Shown: positions 15,626 through 22,721 of the stretch, piece after piece
How positions within the stretch are numbered: the first letter of the stretch is position 1
How the letters are laid out: each line of letters begins with the position of its first letter
Assembly (NCBI GenBank): GCA_947628725.1
Contig: CANRAQ010000004.1
Coordinates: forward strand, 1 to 30,755
Direction: 5' to 3'
Source of the DNA: an uncultured Bacilli bacterium
Lineage (GTDB): Bacteria; Bacillota_I; Bacilli_A; RF39; UBA660
Length of the DNA stretch: 30,755 nt
Made by a program: the position numbers and the translations under genes
The notes under the pieces: model-generated
Told to the model about the DNA's origin: nothing
What the model saw: the letters and a program-made list of their open reading frames with translations, nothing else
Databases searched by the model: none

Positions 15626-18433
15626 ATGGATAAAATTATAATAAAAGGAGCAAGAGAAAATAACCTAAAAAATGTTAATTTAGAGTTACCAAAAAACAAA
15701 TTAATAGTAATGACAGGTGTATCAGGAAGTGGAAAAAGTAGTTTAGCATTTGATACTATATATGCTGAAGGTCAAAGAAGATATGTTGAAAGTTTAAGCG
15801 CATATGCTAGACAATTTTTAGGTGGTACTGAAAAACCAGATGTAGATAGTATTGAAGGACTTAGCCCAAGTATAAGTATAGATCAAAAAACAACTAATAA
15901 TAATCCAAGAAGTACCGTTGGTACTGTTACTGAAATATACGATTATTTGCGTCTTTTATATGCAAGAATAGGTGTACCATATTGTCCAAATCATAATAAA
16001 CCTATATCTAGTCAAAGTATTGAGGAAATGACTAATCAAGTATTAGATTTAGATGAAGGTACTAAAATAAGAGTATTATCTCCAGTAGTTCATGGAGAAA
16101 AGGGTACTCAAAAAGATTTACTTGATGACCTAAAAAAAGATGGTTATTCTAGAGTTAGAATAGATGGAAATGAATATGATTTATCTGAACAAATAAACCT
16201 AGAAAAAAATAAGAAACATAATATAGATGTAGTAATAGATAGACTTATAATAAAACAAGATATTAGAAGTAGATTAAGTGAAGCTATAGAATTATGTTGC
16301 AAATTATCAAAGGGAAAATGTGTAATAGATGTAATTGGTTCAGATGAGATAGTTATGAGTGAAAAATATGCATGTCCAGATTGTGATTTTTCACTTCCAG
16401 AATTAGAACCAAGACTATTTAGTTTTAACGCACCATATGGAGCATGTCCAGATTGTAATGGTTTAGGATTTAAACAAAAAATAGATATAGATTTATTGAT
16501 ACCAGATAAAAATAAAAGTATTATGGATGGAGCAATAGTCGCATTTAATATGGAAGCATCTATATCATATACACAAATAATAACACTTGCTAAAAACTAT
16601 AATATAGACTTAAATAAACCTGTAAAAGATTTAAAGAAAAGTGAACTTGATTTAATTTTATATGGATCAGATAAACCTATTGAATTTAATTATGTTTCAA
16701 ATAATGGTAATACAAGAACATCTACAGATTATTTTGAAGGTATTATTAATAATTTAGAGCGTAGATATATAGAAACAAAAAGTGGATGGATTAGAGATTG
16801 GATAGATAAGTTTATGATGGAACTTCCTTGTACAACTTGTCATGGCGCACGACTAAATAGTTCTGTATTATCAGTTAAAATCAACAAAAAAAATATATAT
16901 GAAATGACTGAATTATCAATAGGGGATTTATATGAATTTTTAAATAACCTAAAATTAAATAAAGAACAAACAAAAATAGCAGAATTAATATTAAAAGAAA
17001 TAAAAGATAGACTTAGATTTTTAATAAATGTTGGTCTTAGTTATTTAACATTAAATAGAATGGCAGGAACATTATCAGGTGGTGAAGCAGGTAGAATTAG
17101 ACTTGCAACACAAATAGGATCTAGGTTAACAGGAGTTTTATATGTATTAGATGAACCAAGTATTGGGTTACATCAAAGAGATAATGAAAGACTTATAAAC
17201 TCACTATTAGAGATGAGAGATTTAGGAAATACACTTGTAGTAGTAGAACATGATACAGATACTATGCTTGCTGCAGACTATTTAGTAGATGTTGGCCCTT
17301 TAGCAGGAATTCATGGTGGTGAAATTGTAGCTAGTGGTACACCACAAGAAGTTATGAATAATGAAAATAGTTTAACAGGAAAATATTTAAGTGGAAAACT
17401 TAAAATAGAAGTTCCTAAAAAAAGAAGAAAAGGTAATGGAAAATATATAGAAATAAAAGGTGCAGAAGAAAATAATTTAAAGAAAATTAATGTAAAATTT
17501 CCACTTGGGAAATTTATATGTGTAACAGGAGTTTCAGGTAGTGGAAAAAGTAGTTTAGTAAATGAAATATTATATAAGTTAGTAGCTAGTAATTTATATA
17601 AAAGTAAATTAAAACCAGGTAAACATAAAAAAATATTAGGACTTGAAAACATAGATAAAGTAGTTGATATTTCACAAGCACCAATAGGTAGAACACCTCG
17701 TAGTAATCCAGCAACTTATGTAGGAGTATTTGACGATATAAGAGATGTATTTGCTGAAACAAAAGAGGCAAAAATTAGAGGTTATGATAAAGGAAGATTC
17801 TCATTTAATGTCAAAGGTGGAAGATGTGAGGCCTGCTGGGGTGATGGTGTTAAAAAAATAGAAATGCATTTTCTTCCTGATGTATATGTCCCATGTGAAG
17901 TATGCCATGGAACAAGATATAATAGAGAAACTTTACAAATAAAATATAAAGGTAAAAGTATATATGATGTTTTAGAAATGAATGTAGAAGAAGCTTTAGA
18001 ATTTTTTAAAAATATTCCAAAAGTAAGAGATAAATTACAAGTCATGATGGATGTTGGATTATCATATATAAAACTTGGACAAAGCGCACCAACTCTTTCA
18101 GGTGGTGAAGCAGGCCGTGTAAAACTTGCTAAAGAATTACAAAAAAAGCCTACAGGTAAAACTTTATTCATATTAGATGAACCTACTACAGGTTTACATA
18201 CACATGATATAAATAAACTACTTGACATTTTGAATAGAATAGTTGATAATGGAGATACAGTAATAGTAATAGAACACAACCTAGATGTTATAAAAGTAGC
18301 AGATTATATAATTGATTTAGGACCTGAAGGTGGTAGCGGTGGTGGAACTGTAGTTGCAACAGGAACACCAGAAGAAATTTCTAAAATAAGTGAATCACAT
18401 ACAGGAAGATTTTTGAAGGGAATGTTAAAATGA
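15626..18433 (+). CDS. uvrA: excinuclease ABC subunit A
   Basis: UvrA is the damage-recognition ATPase of nucleotide excision repair. The 935-aa product starts at ATG 15626, 5 nt after AGGTGG; an upstream in-frame GTG at 15617 lies inside the Shine-Dalgarno. Two ABC modules are complete: Walker A at residues 31-39 and from 635, signature LSGGE at 483 and 824, and LDEPSIGLH / LDEPTTGLH Walker B regions. Zinc-binding CxxC pairs are present (CPDC...CPDC near the first insertion and CEAC...CEVC in the C-terminal half). In most Bacilli uvrB lies directly upstream; here it is missing from the window and uvrA has its own promoter. Confidence 0.98.
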   Translation: MDKIIIKGARENNLKNVNLELPKNKLIVMTGVSGSGKSSLAFDTIYAEGQRRYVESLSAYARQFLGGTEKPDVDSIEGLSPSISIDQKTTNNNPRSTVGTVTEIYDYLRLLYARIGVPYCPNHNKPISSQSIEEMTNQVLDLDEGTKIRVLSPVVHGEKGTQKDLLDDLKKDGYSRVRIDGNEYDLSEQINLEKNKKHNIDVVIDRLIIKQDIRSRLSEAIELCCKLSKGKCVIDVIGSDEIVMSEKYACPDCDFSLPELEPRLFSFNAPYGACPDCNGLGFKQKIDIDLLIPDKNKSIMDGAIVAFNMEASISYTQIITLAKNYNIDLNKPVKDLKKSELDLILYGSDKPIEFNYVSNNGNTRTSTDYFEGIINNLERRYIETKSGWIRDWIDKFMMELPCTTCHGARLNSSVLSVKINKKNIYEMTELSIGDLYEFLNNLKLNKEQTKIAELILKEIKDRLRFLINVGLSYLTLNRMAGTLSGGEAGRIRLATQIGSRLTGVLYVLDEPSIGLHQRDNERLINSLLEMRDLGNTLVVVEHDTDTMLAADYLVDVGPLAGIHGGEIVASGTPQEVMNNENSLTGKYLSGKLKIEVPKKRRKGNGKYIEIKGAEENNLKKINVKFPLGKFICVTGVSGSGKSSLVNEILYKLVASNLYKSKLKPGKHKKILGLENIDKVVDISQAPIGRTPRSNPATYVGVFDDIRDVFAETKEAKIRGYDKGRFSFNVKGGRCEACWGDGVKKIEMHFLPDVYVPCEVCHGTRYNRETLQIKYKGKSIYDVLEMNVEEALEFFKNIPKVRDKLQVMMDVGLSYIKLGQSAPTLSGGEAGRVKLAKELQKKPTGKTLFILDEPTTGLHTHDINKLLDILNRIVDNGDTVIVIEHNLDVIKVADYIIDLGPEGGSGGGTVVATGTPEEISKISESHTGRFLKGMLK

Positions 18434-18906
18434 AAGTAAGTTATGATTATACAGAAAAAGATTTAAAGAAATTTTTAATAAAATCAAGATTAGTAAATAA
18501 TATTGTATTATTTATAATATGTTTATCTATATATTTAATATTTACTATAAAAACTATATCACTAGTATTTTTACCTATAGTTATAGTTGTATTATTAGTT
18601 CTTCTTTATTTATTAAATAAATTATATGCTATGGCATATGTAAAAGTAAATTATATGTTAAATTATAATTTATGTGGTAAATATACTATAGAACTTACAC
18701 CAAATAAATTTAGTGTAACAGTAAATTCTAAAAAAGTAGATTATAAATATAAACAAATCAAAAAAATTAAAGAAAATAAAAATACATTTAAATTAGTATT
18801 TCAAAAAAGAAAAGATAGTTTAATATTTGAAAAAAAATTCTTTAATCCTAGTGATTATGAAAAAATGATGACAATGTTTAAAGAAAAAATAGAACAAAAT
18901 AAGTAG
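18430..18906 (+). CDS. YcxB-like membrane protein
   Basis: A 158-aa protein with two transmembrane helices (about residues 21-40 and 45-65), followed by a C-terminal cytoplasmic domain (CGKYTIELTPNKFSVTVNSKKVDYKYKQIKKIKENKNTFKLVFQK...) with the strand-strand-'Y-x-I' pattern of the YcxB-like family, whose function is unknown. It overlaps uvrA by 4 nt (ATGA), so translation is coupled, although no functional link to excision repair is known. A terminator follows its stop codon. The family call is moderate. Confidence 0.75.
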   Translation: MKVSYDYTEKDLKKFLIKSRLVNNIVLFIICLSIYLIFTIKTISLVFLPIVIVVLLVLLYLLNKLYAMAYVKVNYMLNYNLCGKYTIELTPNKFSVTVNSKKVDYKYKQIKKIKENKNTFKLVFQKRKDSLIFEKKFFNPSDYEKMMTMFKEKIEQNK

Positions 18907-18927
18907 TTATAAAAAACTGCTTTTTTT
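18901..18927 (+). terminator. terminator of uvrA-ycxB-like unit
   Basis: AAGTAGTT (18901-18908) pairs with AACTGCTT (18915-18922), one T-G pair, 6-nt loop, followed by a T-run to 18927. It overlaps the stop codon of the YcxB-like gene. Confidence 0.85.
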
Positions 18928-18977
18928 ACAATCTATACTATAAGTGCATAAAAAATCATAAATTATTTGTATAAATA

Positions 18978-19006
18978 TTGTATTAAGAACAAATGTTTGT
19001 TATAAT
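18978..19006 (+). promoter_or_regulatory. promoter of dinD
   Basis: TTGTAT at 18978-18983, exact 17-nt spacer, TATAAT at 19001-19006. The spacer is almost filled by a LexA box, so repression by promoter occlusion is expected. Confidence 0.85.
18986..18999. promoter_or_regulatory. LexA (SOS) box in the dinD promoter
   Basis: AGAACAAATGTTTG fits the Bacillus LexA/DinR consensus CGAACRNRYGTTY at all core positions (GAAC, R-N-R-Y, GTT, Y); only the outermost base or bases differ. It lies between the -35 and -10 of a gene whose E. coli relative is SOS-induced, which makes a chance match less likely. Confidence 0.75.
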
Positions 19007-19027
19007 ATATAACATAGGAGGTAATTT

Positions 19028-19885
19028 ATGAATCAAGATAAAATGTACTTAGTAAATAAAATATTTAATAATGAAACAATTAGAACTGTTTGGGACAAGG
19101 AACAAGAGAAATACTTTATAAGCATTGTAGATTTAGTAGGTGTTGTTTCAGAAAGTAATAATCCACAAACATACTGGAGAGTGCTTAAAAAGAGACTTAA
19201 AGATGAAGGAAATGAAACCGTTACAAATTGTAACGCTTTGAAACTTAAAGCTAAAGATGGAAAATATCGTTTAACTGATGTTGTTGATATAGAAGGAATG
19301 TTTAGAATCATTGAATCAATTCCTAGCAGAAATGCGGAGCCAATTAAACAGTGGTTAGCAAAATTAGGTAGTGAAAGAATAGATGAAACATTTGATCCTT
19401 CACTAGCTGCACAAAGAGCAATAGACTTATATAGATCTAAAGGTTATGATGAAAAATGGATTGCAAAAAGAATTAAGGGTATTCAGGATAGAAAACAACT
19501 TACCGATGTATGGAAAGATGGTGGAATAACTGAATCTAAAGAATATGCAATTCTAACAAATGAAATTTATAAAGAATGGTCTGGCATGACCGCAGGAGAG
19601 TATAAATCATTTAAAGGACTTAGGAAAGAATCTTTAAGAGATAATATGACTGATGTTGAAGTTGCACTTGCAGATTTAGGTGAACTTGCAACTAGAGAGA
19701 TTGCTAAAAAGAAAAATCCAAAGGGTTTAAATGAAAATATAGAAGTAGCAAGGCGTGGTGGCAAAATTGCAGGTAATACAAGAAAAGATTTAGAACACGA
19801 ATTAGGTGAAAGTGTTGTTACTAATAATAATGCATTAAACTACGAATATATTGATAAAAAAGAAATTGAAATGAAATCAAGTTAA
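19028..19885 (+). CDS. dinD: DNA damage-inducible protein D-like (BRO-N domain)
   Basis: The 285-aa protein has an N-terminal BRO-N (phage antirepressor-type) domain (about residues 8-120: TIRTVWDKEQEKYFISIVDLVGVVSES, WRVLKKRLKDEG, YRLTDVVDIEGMFRIIESIPS). The C-terminal half is typical of DinD (WIAKRIKGIQDRKQLTDVWKDGGI, then LRDNMTDVEVALADLGELATREIAK). E. coli DinD is LexA-regulated and has been reported to inhibit RecA filaments; conservation of that activity here is inference. It is monocistronic with a strong AGGAGG, its own promoter and a LexA box. BRO-N genes often travel with mobile elements, but no integrase or repeats flank it. Confidence 0.9.
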   Translation: MNQDKMYLVNKIFNNETIRTVWDKEQEKYFISIVDLVGVVSESNNPQTYWRVLKKRLKDEGNETVTNCNALKLKAKDGKYRLTDVVDIEGMFRIIESIPSRNAEPIKQWLAKLGSERIDETFDPSLAAQRAIDLYRSKGYDEKWIAKRIKGIQDRKQLTDVWKDGGITESKEYAILTNEIYKEWSGMTAGEYKSFKGLRKESLRDNMTDVEVALADLGELATREIAKKKNPKGLNENIEVARRGGKIAGNTRKDLEHELGESVVTNNNALNYEYIDKKEIEMKSS

Positions 19886-19950
19886 ATTTTTAATAAATTA
19901 TAAAAATTTATAAAAAATACTTTTTTTGATTTATAATAGTAATGTAAAAT

Positions 19951-20019
19951 ATGGAAGAAGTAAAGATTGTAGATGGAACAGGAGAAGAAGGTAATCCATA
20001 CATATTAGAGTTGAATTAA
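19951..20019 (+). CDS. doubtful 22-codon ORF downstream of dinD
   Basis: ATG 19951 opens a 22-codon frame beginning MEEVKIVDGTGEEG and ending TAA at 20017-20019. It lacks a Shine-Dalgarno, and a TATAAT lies only about 13 nt upstream. Its composition (acidic, Gly-rich, less AT-biased than its surroundings) looks protein-like, so it may be a remnant of a larger gene rather than an active mini-gene. The rest of the 19886-20059 gap is AT-rich with no other feature seen. Confidence 0.2.
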   Translation: MEEVKIVDGTGEEGNPYILELN

Positions 20020-20034
20020 TATATGAAAAAAATA

Positions 20035-20072
20035 AAAAGACAAATAGGTAAAAATATACTTATTTGTCTTTT
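20035..20072. terminator. bidirectional terminator downstream of the DUF192 gene
   Basis: A 15-bp helix (20035-20049 with 20058-20072, one G-T pair, 8-nt loop). On the minus strand it is followed by a long T-tract. Its arm contains the minus-strand stop codon. On the plus strand the tail is weaker but could stop transcripts from dinD. Confidence 0.85.
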
Positions 20073-20380
20073 ATATTTATTTTATCTCCTATGTTAAAAT
20101 TTAATTTATTAATAGGTATTTCAAAAGTATAATATATATTTTTTTTAGGTAATATTATTTTCCATGGTTTAAAATTTTTATATATATAGATTATATTATA
20201 GTTTTTATCAGTCATTATAATATCAATTTTTTCTCGCATAAAAAATGTATGTACTGAATTACATTTTGGAAAACATATGGCATAATTAAAATTTTTCTTA
20301 AACATAAATCCCATAAGTCTATTAAAAAAATTATTATAGTATTTAACTTGGGTTGTTTTACCGTTATTTTCTATTACCAT
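20060..20380 (-). CDS. DUF192 family protein
   Basis: A 106-aa DUF192 protein. The diagnostic core is present: RLMGFMFKKN (about residues 21-30), then the CNSVHTFFMREKIDIIMTD block, the KPWKI block, and a final GD near the C-terminus. DUF192 forms a small beta-barrel of unknown function. Many members are secreted or membrane-anchored, but this copy lacks a signal peptide and looks cytoplasmic. Translation starts after GGTGAT. It is divergent from the Flp-like pilin gene, with interleaved promoters around a palindrome at 20399-20410. Confidence 0.88.
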   Translation of the reverse strand: MVIENNGKTTQVKYYNNFFNRLMGFMFKKNFNYAICFPKCNSVHTFFMREKIDIIMTDKNYNIIYIYKNFKPWKIILPKKNIYYTFEIPINKLNFNIGDKINIKDK

Positions 20381-20395
20381 AATATCACCATTTAA

Positions 20396-20424
20396 ATTAT
20401 ATCATGATATTGACAAAATAACAA
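20396..20424 (-). promoter_or_regulatory. promoter of the DUF192 gene
   Basis: Minus strand: TTGTTA (20424-20419), 17-nt spacer, TATAAT (20401-20396). It overlaps the plus-strand promoter at 20410-20438, so the two could compete for polymerase. Confidence 0.65.
20399..20410. promoter_or_regulatory. 12-nt perfect palindrome between divergent promoters
   Basis: ATATCATGATAT is self-complementary. It touches the -10 of the minus-strand promoter and the -35 of the plus-strand promoter, a good place for a shared operator. It is short and AT-rich, so chance is possible. Confidence 0.4.
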
Positions 20425-20438
20425 AAAAGAGATAAAAT
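20410..20438 (+). promoter_or_regulatory. promoter of the Flp-like pilin gene
   Basis: Perfect TTGACA at 20410-20415, 17-nt spacer, TAAAAT at 20433-20438. The predicted start near 20445 leaves only a very short leader before GGAGG at 20452-20456. Confidence 0.85.
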
Positions 20439-20464
20439 TATAGATAGTATTGGAGGTTCATATG

Positions 20465-20656
20465 ATGAAGATTAATAATAGAGGTCAAGCATTAGTTGAA
20501 TATTTACTTATAATAGCAGTAATTAGTGTTATAGTTGTTAGTCTAGTTAAATTATTAGGTGGATATTTACAGGACTCAATAACTAAATCTTCATGTGAGC
20601 TAGTAAACAAGACATATGTTGAAGGTTCAAAGCCTGGTCAAGGTACTTGTAAATAA
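20465..20656 (+). CDS. Flp/class III-type pilin-like small protein
   Basis: A 63-aa protein with a basic start (MKINNRG), then QALVEYLLIIAVISVIVVSLV. A Gly followed by a hydrophobic helix with Glu at position 5 after that Gly is the hallmark of Flp/Tad-type prepilins and archaeal class III signal peptides, cut by a prepilin peptidase after Gly. A short tail with two cysteines (SSCELV and GTCK) may form a disulfide. I prefer ATG 20465 (8 nt from GGAGG); ATG 20462 would add one Met. No Tad secretion genes are in the window, so any machinery lies elsewhere. There is no terminator before the T-box. Confidence 0.75.
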   Translation: MKINNRGQALVEYLLIIAVISVIVVSLVKLLGGYLQDSITKSSCELVNKTYVEGSKPGQGTCK

Positions 20657-20660
20657 ATAT

Positions 20661-20779
20661 TATTGTATGCGATGATGGTGTGGAAAGCCGTAGCAATGAA
20701 TTTAAGAGCGATTCTTCTAGAATAAGTAAGGTGGAACCACCCAATTGGGTCCTTACATGTCTAGAAGTTTTTTATTTTT
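20661..20779 (+). ncRNA. T-box riboswitch (glycine) upstream of glyS
   Basis: The T-box core AGGTGGAACCACC (20730-20742) lies just before a terminator and a glycyl-tRNA synthetase gene. UGGA in the core would pair with the UCCA end of uncharged tRNA-Gly (discriminator U), consistent with the gene. The part upstream of the antiterminator is only about 55 nt: a base helix 20661-20666 with 20693-20698 and a short inner stem 20675-20678 with 20688-20691. This is much shorter than a classic Stem I, and I could not place a standard specifier loop; GGT at 20677-20679 is the only Gly codon noted. Class is certain, fold is not. Confidence 0.88.
20714..20779 (+). terminator. T-box-controlled terminator
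   Basis: CTTCTAGA (20714-20721) pairs with TCTAGAAG (20760-20767), and GTAAGG (20726-20731) with CCTTAC (20751-20756), followed by TTTTTTATTTTTT. The inner part contains the T-box sequence, so tRNA-bound antiterminator and terminator are mutually exclusive. Confidence 0.85.
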
Positions 20780-20793
20780 TAGGAGGATAGGTT

Positions 20794-22164
20794 ATGGAAG
20801 AAATGACAATGGAAAAAATGGTTAATTTATGTAAACAATATGGTTTTATATTTCAAGGAAGTGAAATATATGATGGTCTTGCGAATACATGGGACTATGG
20901 ACCTTTAGGTAGCAGATTAAAAAACAATGTAAAAGATGCATGGAGAAAAAGATTTATTCAAGAAAGAAAAAATGCATATGAATTAGATGCAGATATTTTA
21001 ATGCATCCTCGTGTTTGGGAAGCAAGTGGACATGTAGAGTCATTTGCAGATCCACTTATAGATTGTCGTAAATGTAAGACAAGACATCGTGCGGATAACT
21101 TAATAAACGATTTTACTAATAGTTCTATAGGTGATGCGATGACTAATGAGGAAATGATGGACTATATAAATAAAAATAAAGTACCATGTCCAAAATGTGG
21201 TAGTTGTGATTTTACTGATATAAGACAATTTAAACTTATGTTTGAAACTTATAGAGGAGTTACACAAGACTCAAAAAATATAGTATATTTAAGACCTGAA
21301 AATGCACAAGGAGAATATGTAAATTTTCTAAATGTTCAAAGAAGCATGAGAGCTAAATTACCATTTAGTATAGGACAAATTGGTAAAGCATTTAGAAATG
21401 AAATAACACCTGGTAATTTCACTTTTAGAACTATAGAATTTGAACAGATGGAATATCAAACTTTTTGCAAGGAAGGAAACGATGTAGAACTTTATGAATA
21501 TTTTAAAGAATATGGTAAAAAGTTTTATATGGATTTAGGAATTCCCGAAAATAAACTTAGATTTCACGATCATGAAAAATTAGCTTTTTATGCTAAAGCG
21601 GCATGTGATATAGAATATTTATTCCCATTTGGTTGGGGAGAAATTAATGGTACACATAATCGTACTAATTATGATTTAACTAGACATGAACAATATAGTG
21701 GTAAATCTATGCAATATTTAGATCCAGAAACTAACGAAAAATATATTCCATATATAATAGAATCTACTTATGGATTAGATAGAACAGTTTTAGCCATCTT
21801 ATTTAATGCTTATCATGAAGATACATTAGAAGATGGTTCAAAAAGAGAAGTGCTTAGTCTACATCCATACTTATCACCATATAAAGTAGCGATACTACCA
21901 TTAGTTAAAAAAATACATAGTGATAGGGCTATGGAAATATATAATACATTATCTAAATACTTTATGTGTACATATGATGATTCATCAAATATAGGAAAAA
22001 GATATAGAAGAGAAGATGTAATTGGAACTCCATTTTGTATTACAGTAGATGATGATACTATAAATAATAATACTGTTACTATAAGAAATAGAGATACTAT
22101 GGAACAAGTAAAGTTAAATGTTGATGAAGTTAAAGATTATATATTAGAAAAAATACAATTTTAA
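20794..22164 (+). CDS. glyS: glycyl-tRNA synthetase, alpha2 single-chain type
   Basis: Charges tRNA-Gly; class II synthetase of the homodimeric type used by Mollicutes, actinobacteria and eukaryotes, not the two-subunit GlyQ/GlyS type common in Bacillus. The 456-aa protein shows the N-terminal block YGFIFQGSEIYDGLANTWDYGPLG, a CxxC...CxxC insertion (CRKC, then CPKC), motif 2 around FRNEITPGNFTFRTIEFEQM, a HNRTNYDL block, motif 3 YGLDRTVLAIL, and a C-terminal anticodon-binding domain. ATG 20794 follows AGGAGG by 8 nt. Expression is controlled by the T-box upstream and ends at a terminator shared with sspI. Confidence 0.97.
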   Translation: MEEMTMEKMVNLCKQYGFIFQGSEIYDGLANTWDYGPLGSRLKNNVKDAWRKRFIQERKNAYELDADILMHPRVWEASGHVESFADPLIDCRKCKTRHRADNLINDFTNSSIGDAMTNEEMMDYINKNKVPCPKCGSCDFTDIRQFKLMFETYRGVTQDSKNIVYLRPENAQGEYVNFLNVQRSMRAKLPFSIGQIGKAFRNEITPGNFTFRTIEFEQMEYQTFCKEGNDVELYEYFKEYGKKFYMDLGIPENKLRFHDHEKLAFYAKAACDIEYLFPFGWGEINGTHNRTNYDLTRHEQYSGKSMQYLDPETNEKYIPYIIESTYGLDRTVLAILFNAYHEDTLEDGSKREVLSLHPYLSPYKVAILPLVKKIHSDRAMEIYNTLSKYFMCTYDDSSNIGKRYRREDVIGTPFCITVDDDTINNNTVTIRNRDTMEQVKLNVDEVKDYILEKIQF

Positions 22165-22188
22165 AAGGACTTTTAAAGTCCCTTTTTT
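22163..22188. terminator. bidirectional terminator between glyS and sspI
   Basis: AAAAGGACTT (22163-22172) pairs with AAGTCCCTTTT (22176-22186) with one bulged C and a loop of three nucleotides; T-runs flank both strands. It contains both stop codons. Confidence 0.85.
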
Positions 22189-22370
22189 AGTGTATTTAAT
22201 ATTTCTTCTTTATCACTAGTATTTTCCCATAATATTTCGAAAAAGACTCCTAAACCTGGAAGAGTTATTTCATCCTTGTCTTTAATACTTTCTTCGATTG
22301 ATTTTCTTATTTCTTCTATATCTGAATTTTTAAAATTATCTTTAATACTTTTTCTAATATCTATATTCAT
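22173..22370 (-). CDS. sspI: small acid-soluble spore protein SspI
   Basis: A 65-aa SspI-type protein. It follows the family layout closely: MNIDIRKSIKDNFKNSDIEE, then ESIKDKDEITLPGLGVFFEILW with the near-invariant LPGLG, and a C-terminal LNTLKKGL. B. subtilis SspI is 71 aa. The family is made in the forespore and packed in the spore core. I start at ATG 22370, 5 nt after AAAGGAG; an in-frame ATG at 22385 precedes the Shine-Dalgarno. A SigG-like promoter lies just upstream. Presence of this gene argues that the organism sporulates or did so recently. Confidence 0.9.
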   Translation of the reverse strand: MNIDIRKSIKDNFKNSDIEEIRKSIEESIKDKDEITLPGLGVFFEILWENTSDKEEILNTLKKGL

Positions 22371-22388
22371 AAATTCTCCTTTCAATAC

Positions 22389-22418
22389 TATAATGGCAAA
22401 AAAAATATAATTGTATAC
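22389..22418 (-). promoter_or_regulatory. SigG-type forespore promoter of sspI
   Basis: Minus strand: GTATA (22418-22414, in TTGTATA), 18-nt spacer, CATTATA (22395-22389). This fits the forespore consensus GHATR-N18-CATNHTA in every defined position. The predicted start falls just before the Shine-Dalgarno, giving a short leader. Confidence 0.7.
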
Positions 22419-22440
22419 AAAAAAGAAACAAAGTTTCTTT
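22417..22440 (-). terminator. terminator of the coat-like gene
   Basis: AAAGAAAC/GTTTCTTT, 8 perfect pairs with a 3-nt loop (22440-22422 on the minus strand), followed by Ts on the minus strand. It overlaps the stop codon at 22439 and borders the sspI -35 element. Confidence 0.75.
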
Positions 22441-22705
22441 ATACCATGTAATAATTTGAATCATTATATTTGTTATAATTATTATTGTTATTGTTGTTCA
22501 AATTTTCAAGTCTTGTAACTCTTCTATCTAGTTGATTTATTTGCTGTTGTATACTATTTAATTGTTCTTCTACTGTATTGCTAGAAACATTACCGATAGG
22601 TGCTGGATAAACACTAGGATATCCCATTGGATATGCTGGTGGCATCATCATAGGTTGTTGATATATTGGATAACTTTGATTGTTACAATTTCTTTTATCT
22701 TTCAT
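22439..22705 (-). CDS. Pro/Tyr/Met-rich protein with coiled coil, possible spore coat protein
   Basis: An 88-aa protein in three parts: a Pro/Tyr/Met-rich N-terminal half (PIYQQPMMMPPAYPMGYP), a short coiled coil (TVEEQLNSIQQQINQLDRRV) and an Asn run with a Tyr-rich end. Such low-complexity Pro/Tyr sequences are common in spore surface proteins, and a SigE-like promoter precedes it, with sspI adjacent; the coat role is nevertheless inference. A strong AGGAGG lies 5 nt before the ATG. No homologous family was recognised with confidence, and it could be another kind of surface or scaffold protein. Confidence 0.75.
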   Translation of the reverse strand: MKDKRNCNNQSYPIYQQPMMMPPAYPMGYPSVYPAPIGNVSSNTVEEQLNSIQQQINQLDRRVTRLENLNNNNNNNYNKYNDSNYYMV

Positions 22706-22721
22706 ATGTACCTCCTAAATA

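Noticed and set aside
19028..19885. dinD as part of a prophage, because of its BRO-N domain
   Set aside because: No integrase, phage structural genes, attachment-site repeats or tRNA lie nearby, and DinD is usually a chromosomal SOS gene.
19886..19920. AT-only hairpin after dinD as an intrinsic terminator
   Set aside because: The stem has only A-T pairs and no defined T-tract directly after it; the strong hairpin at 20035-20072 is a better stop.
22460..22500. AT-rich trinucleotide repeat resembling a tandem repeat element
   Set aside because: It encodes the Asn run of the coat-like protein on the minus strand; there are no spacers or longer repeat units.
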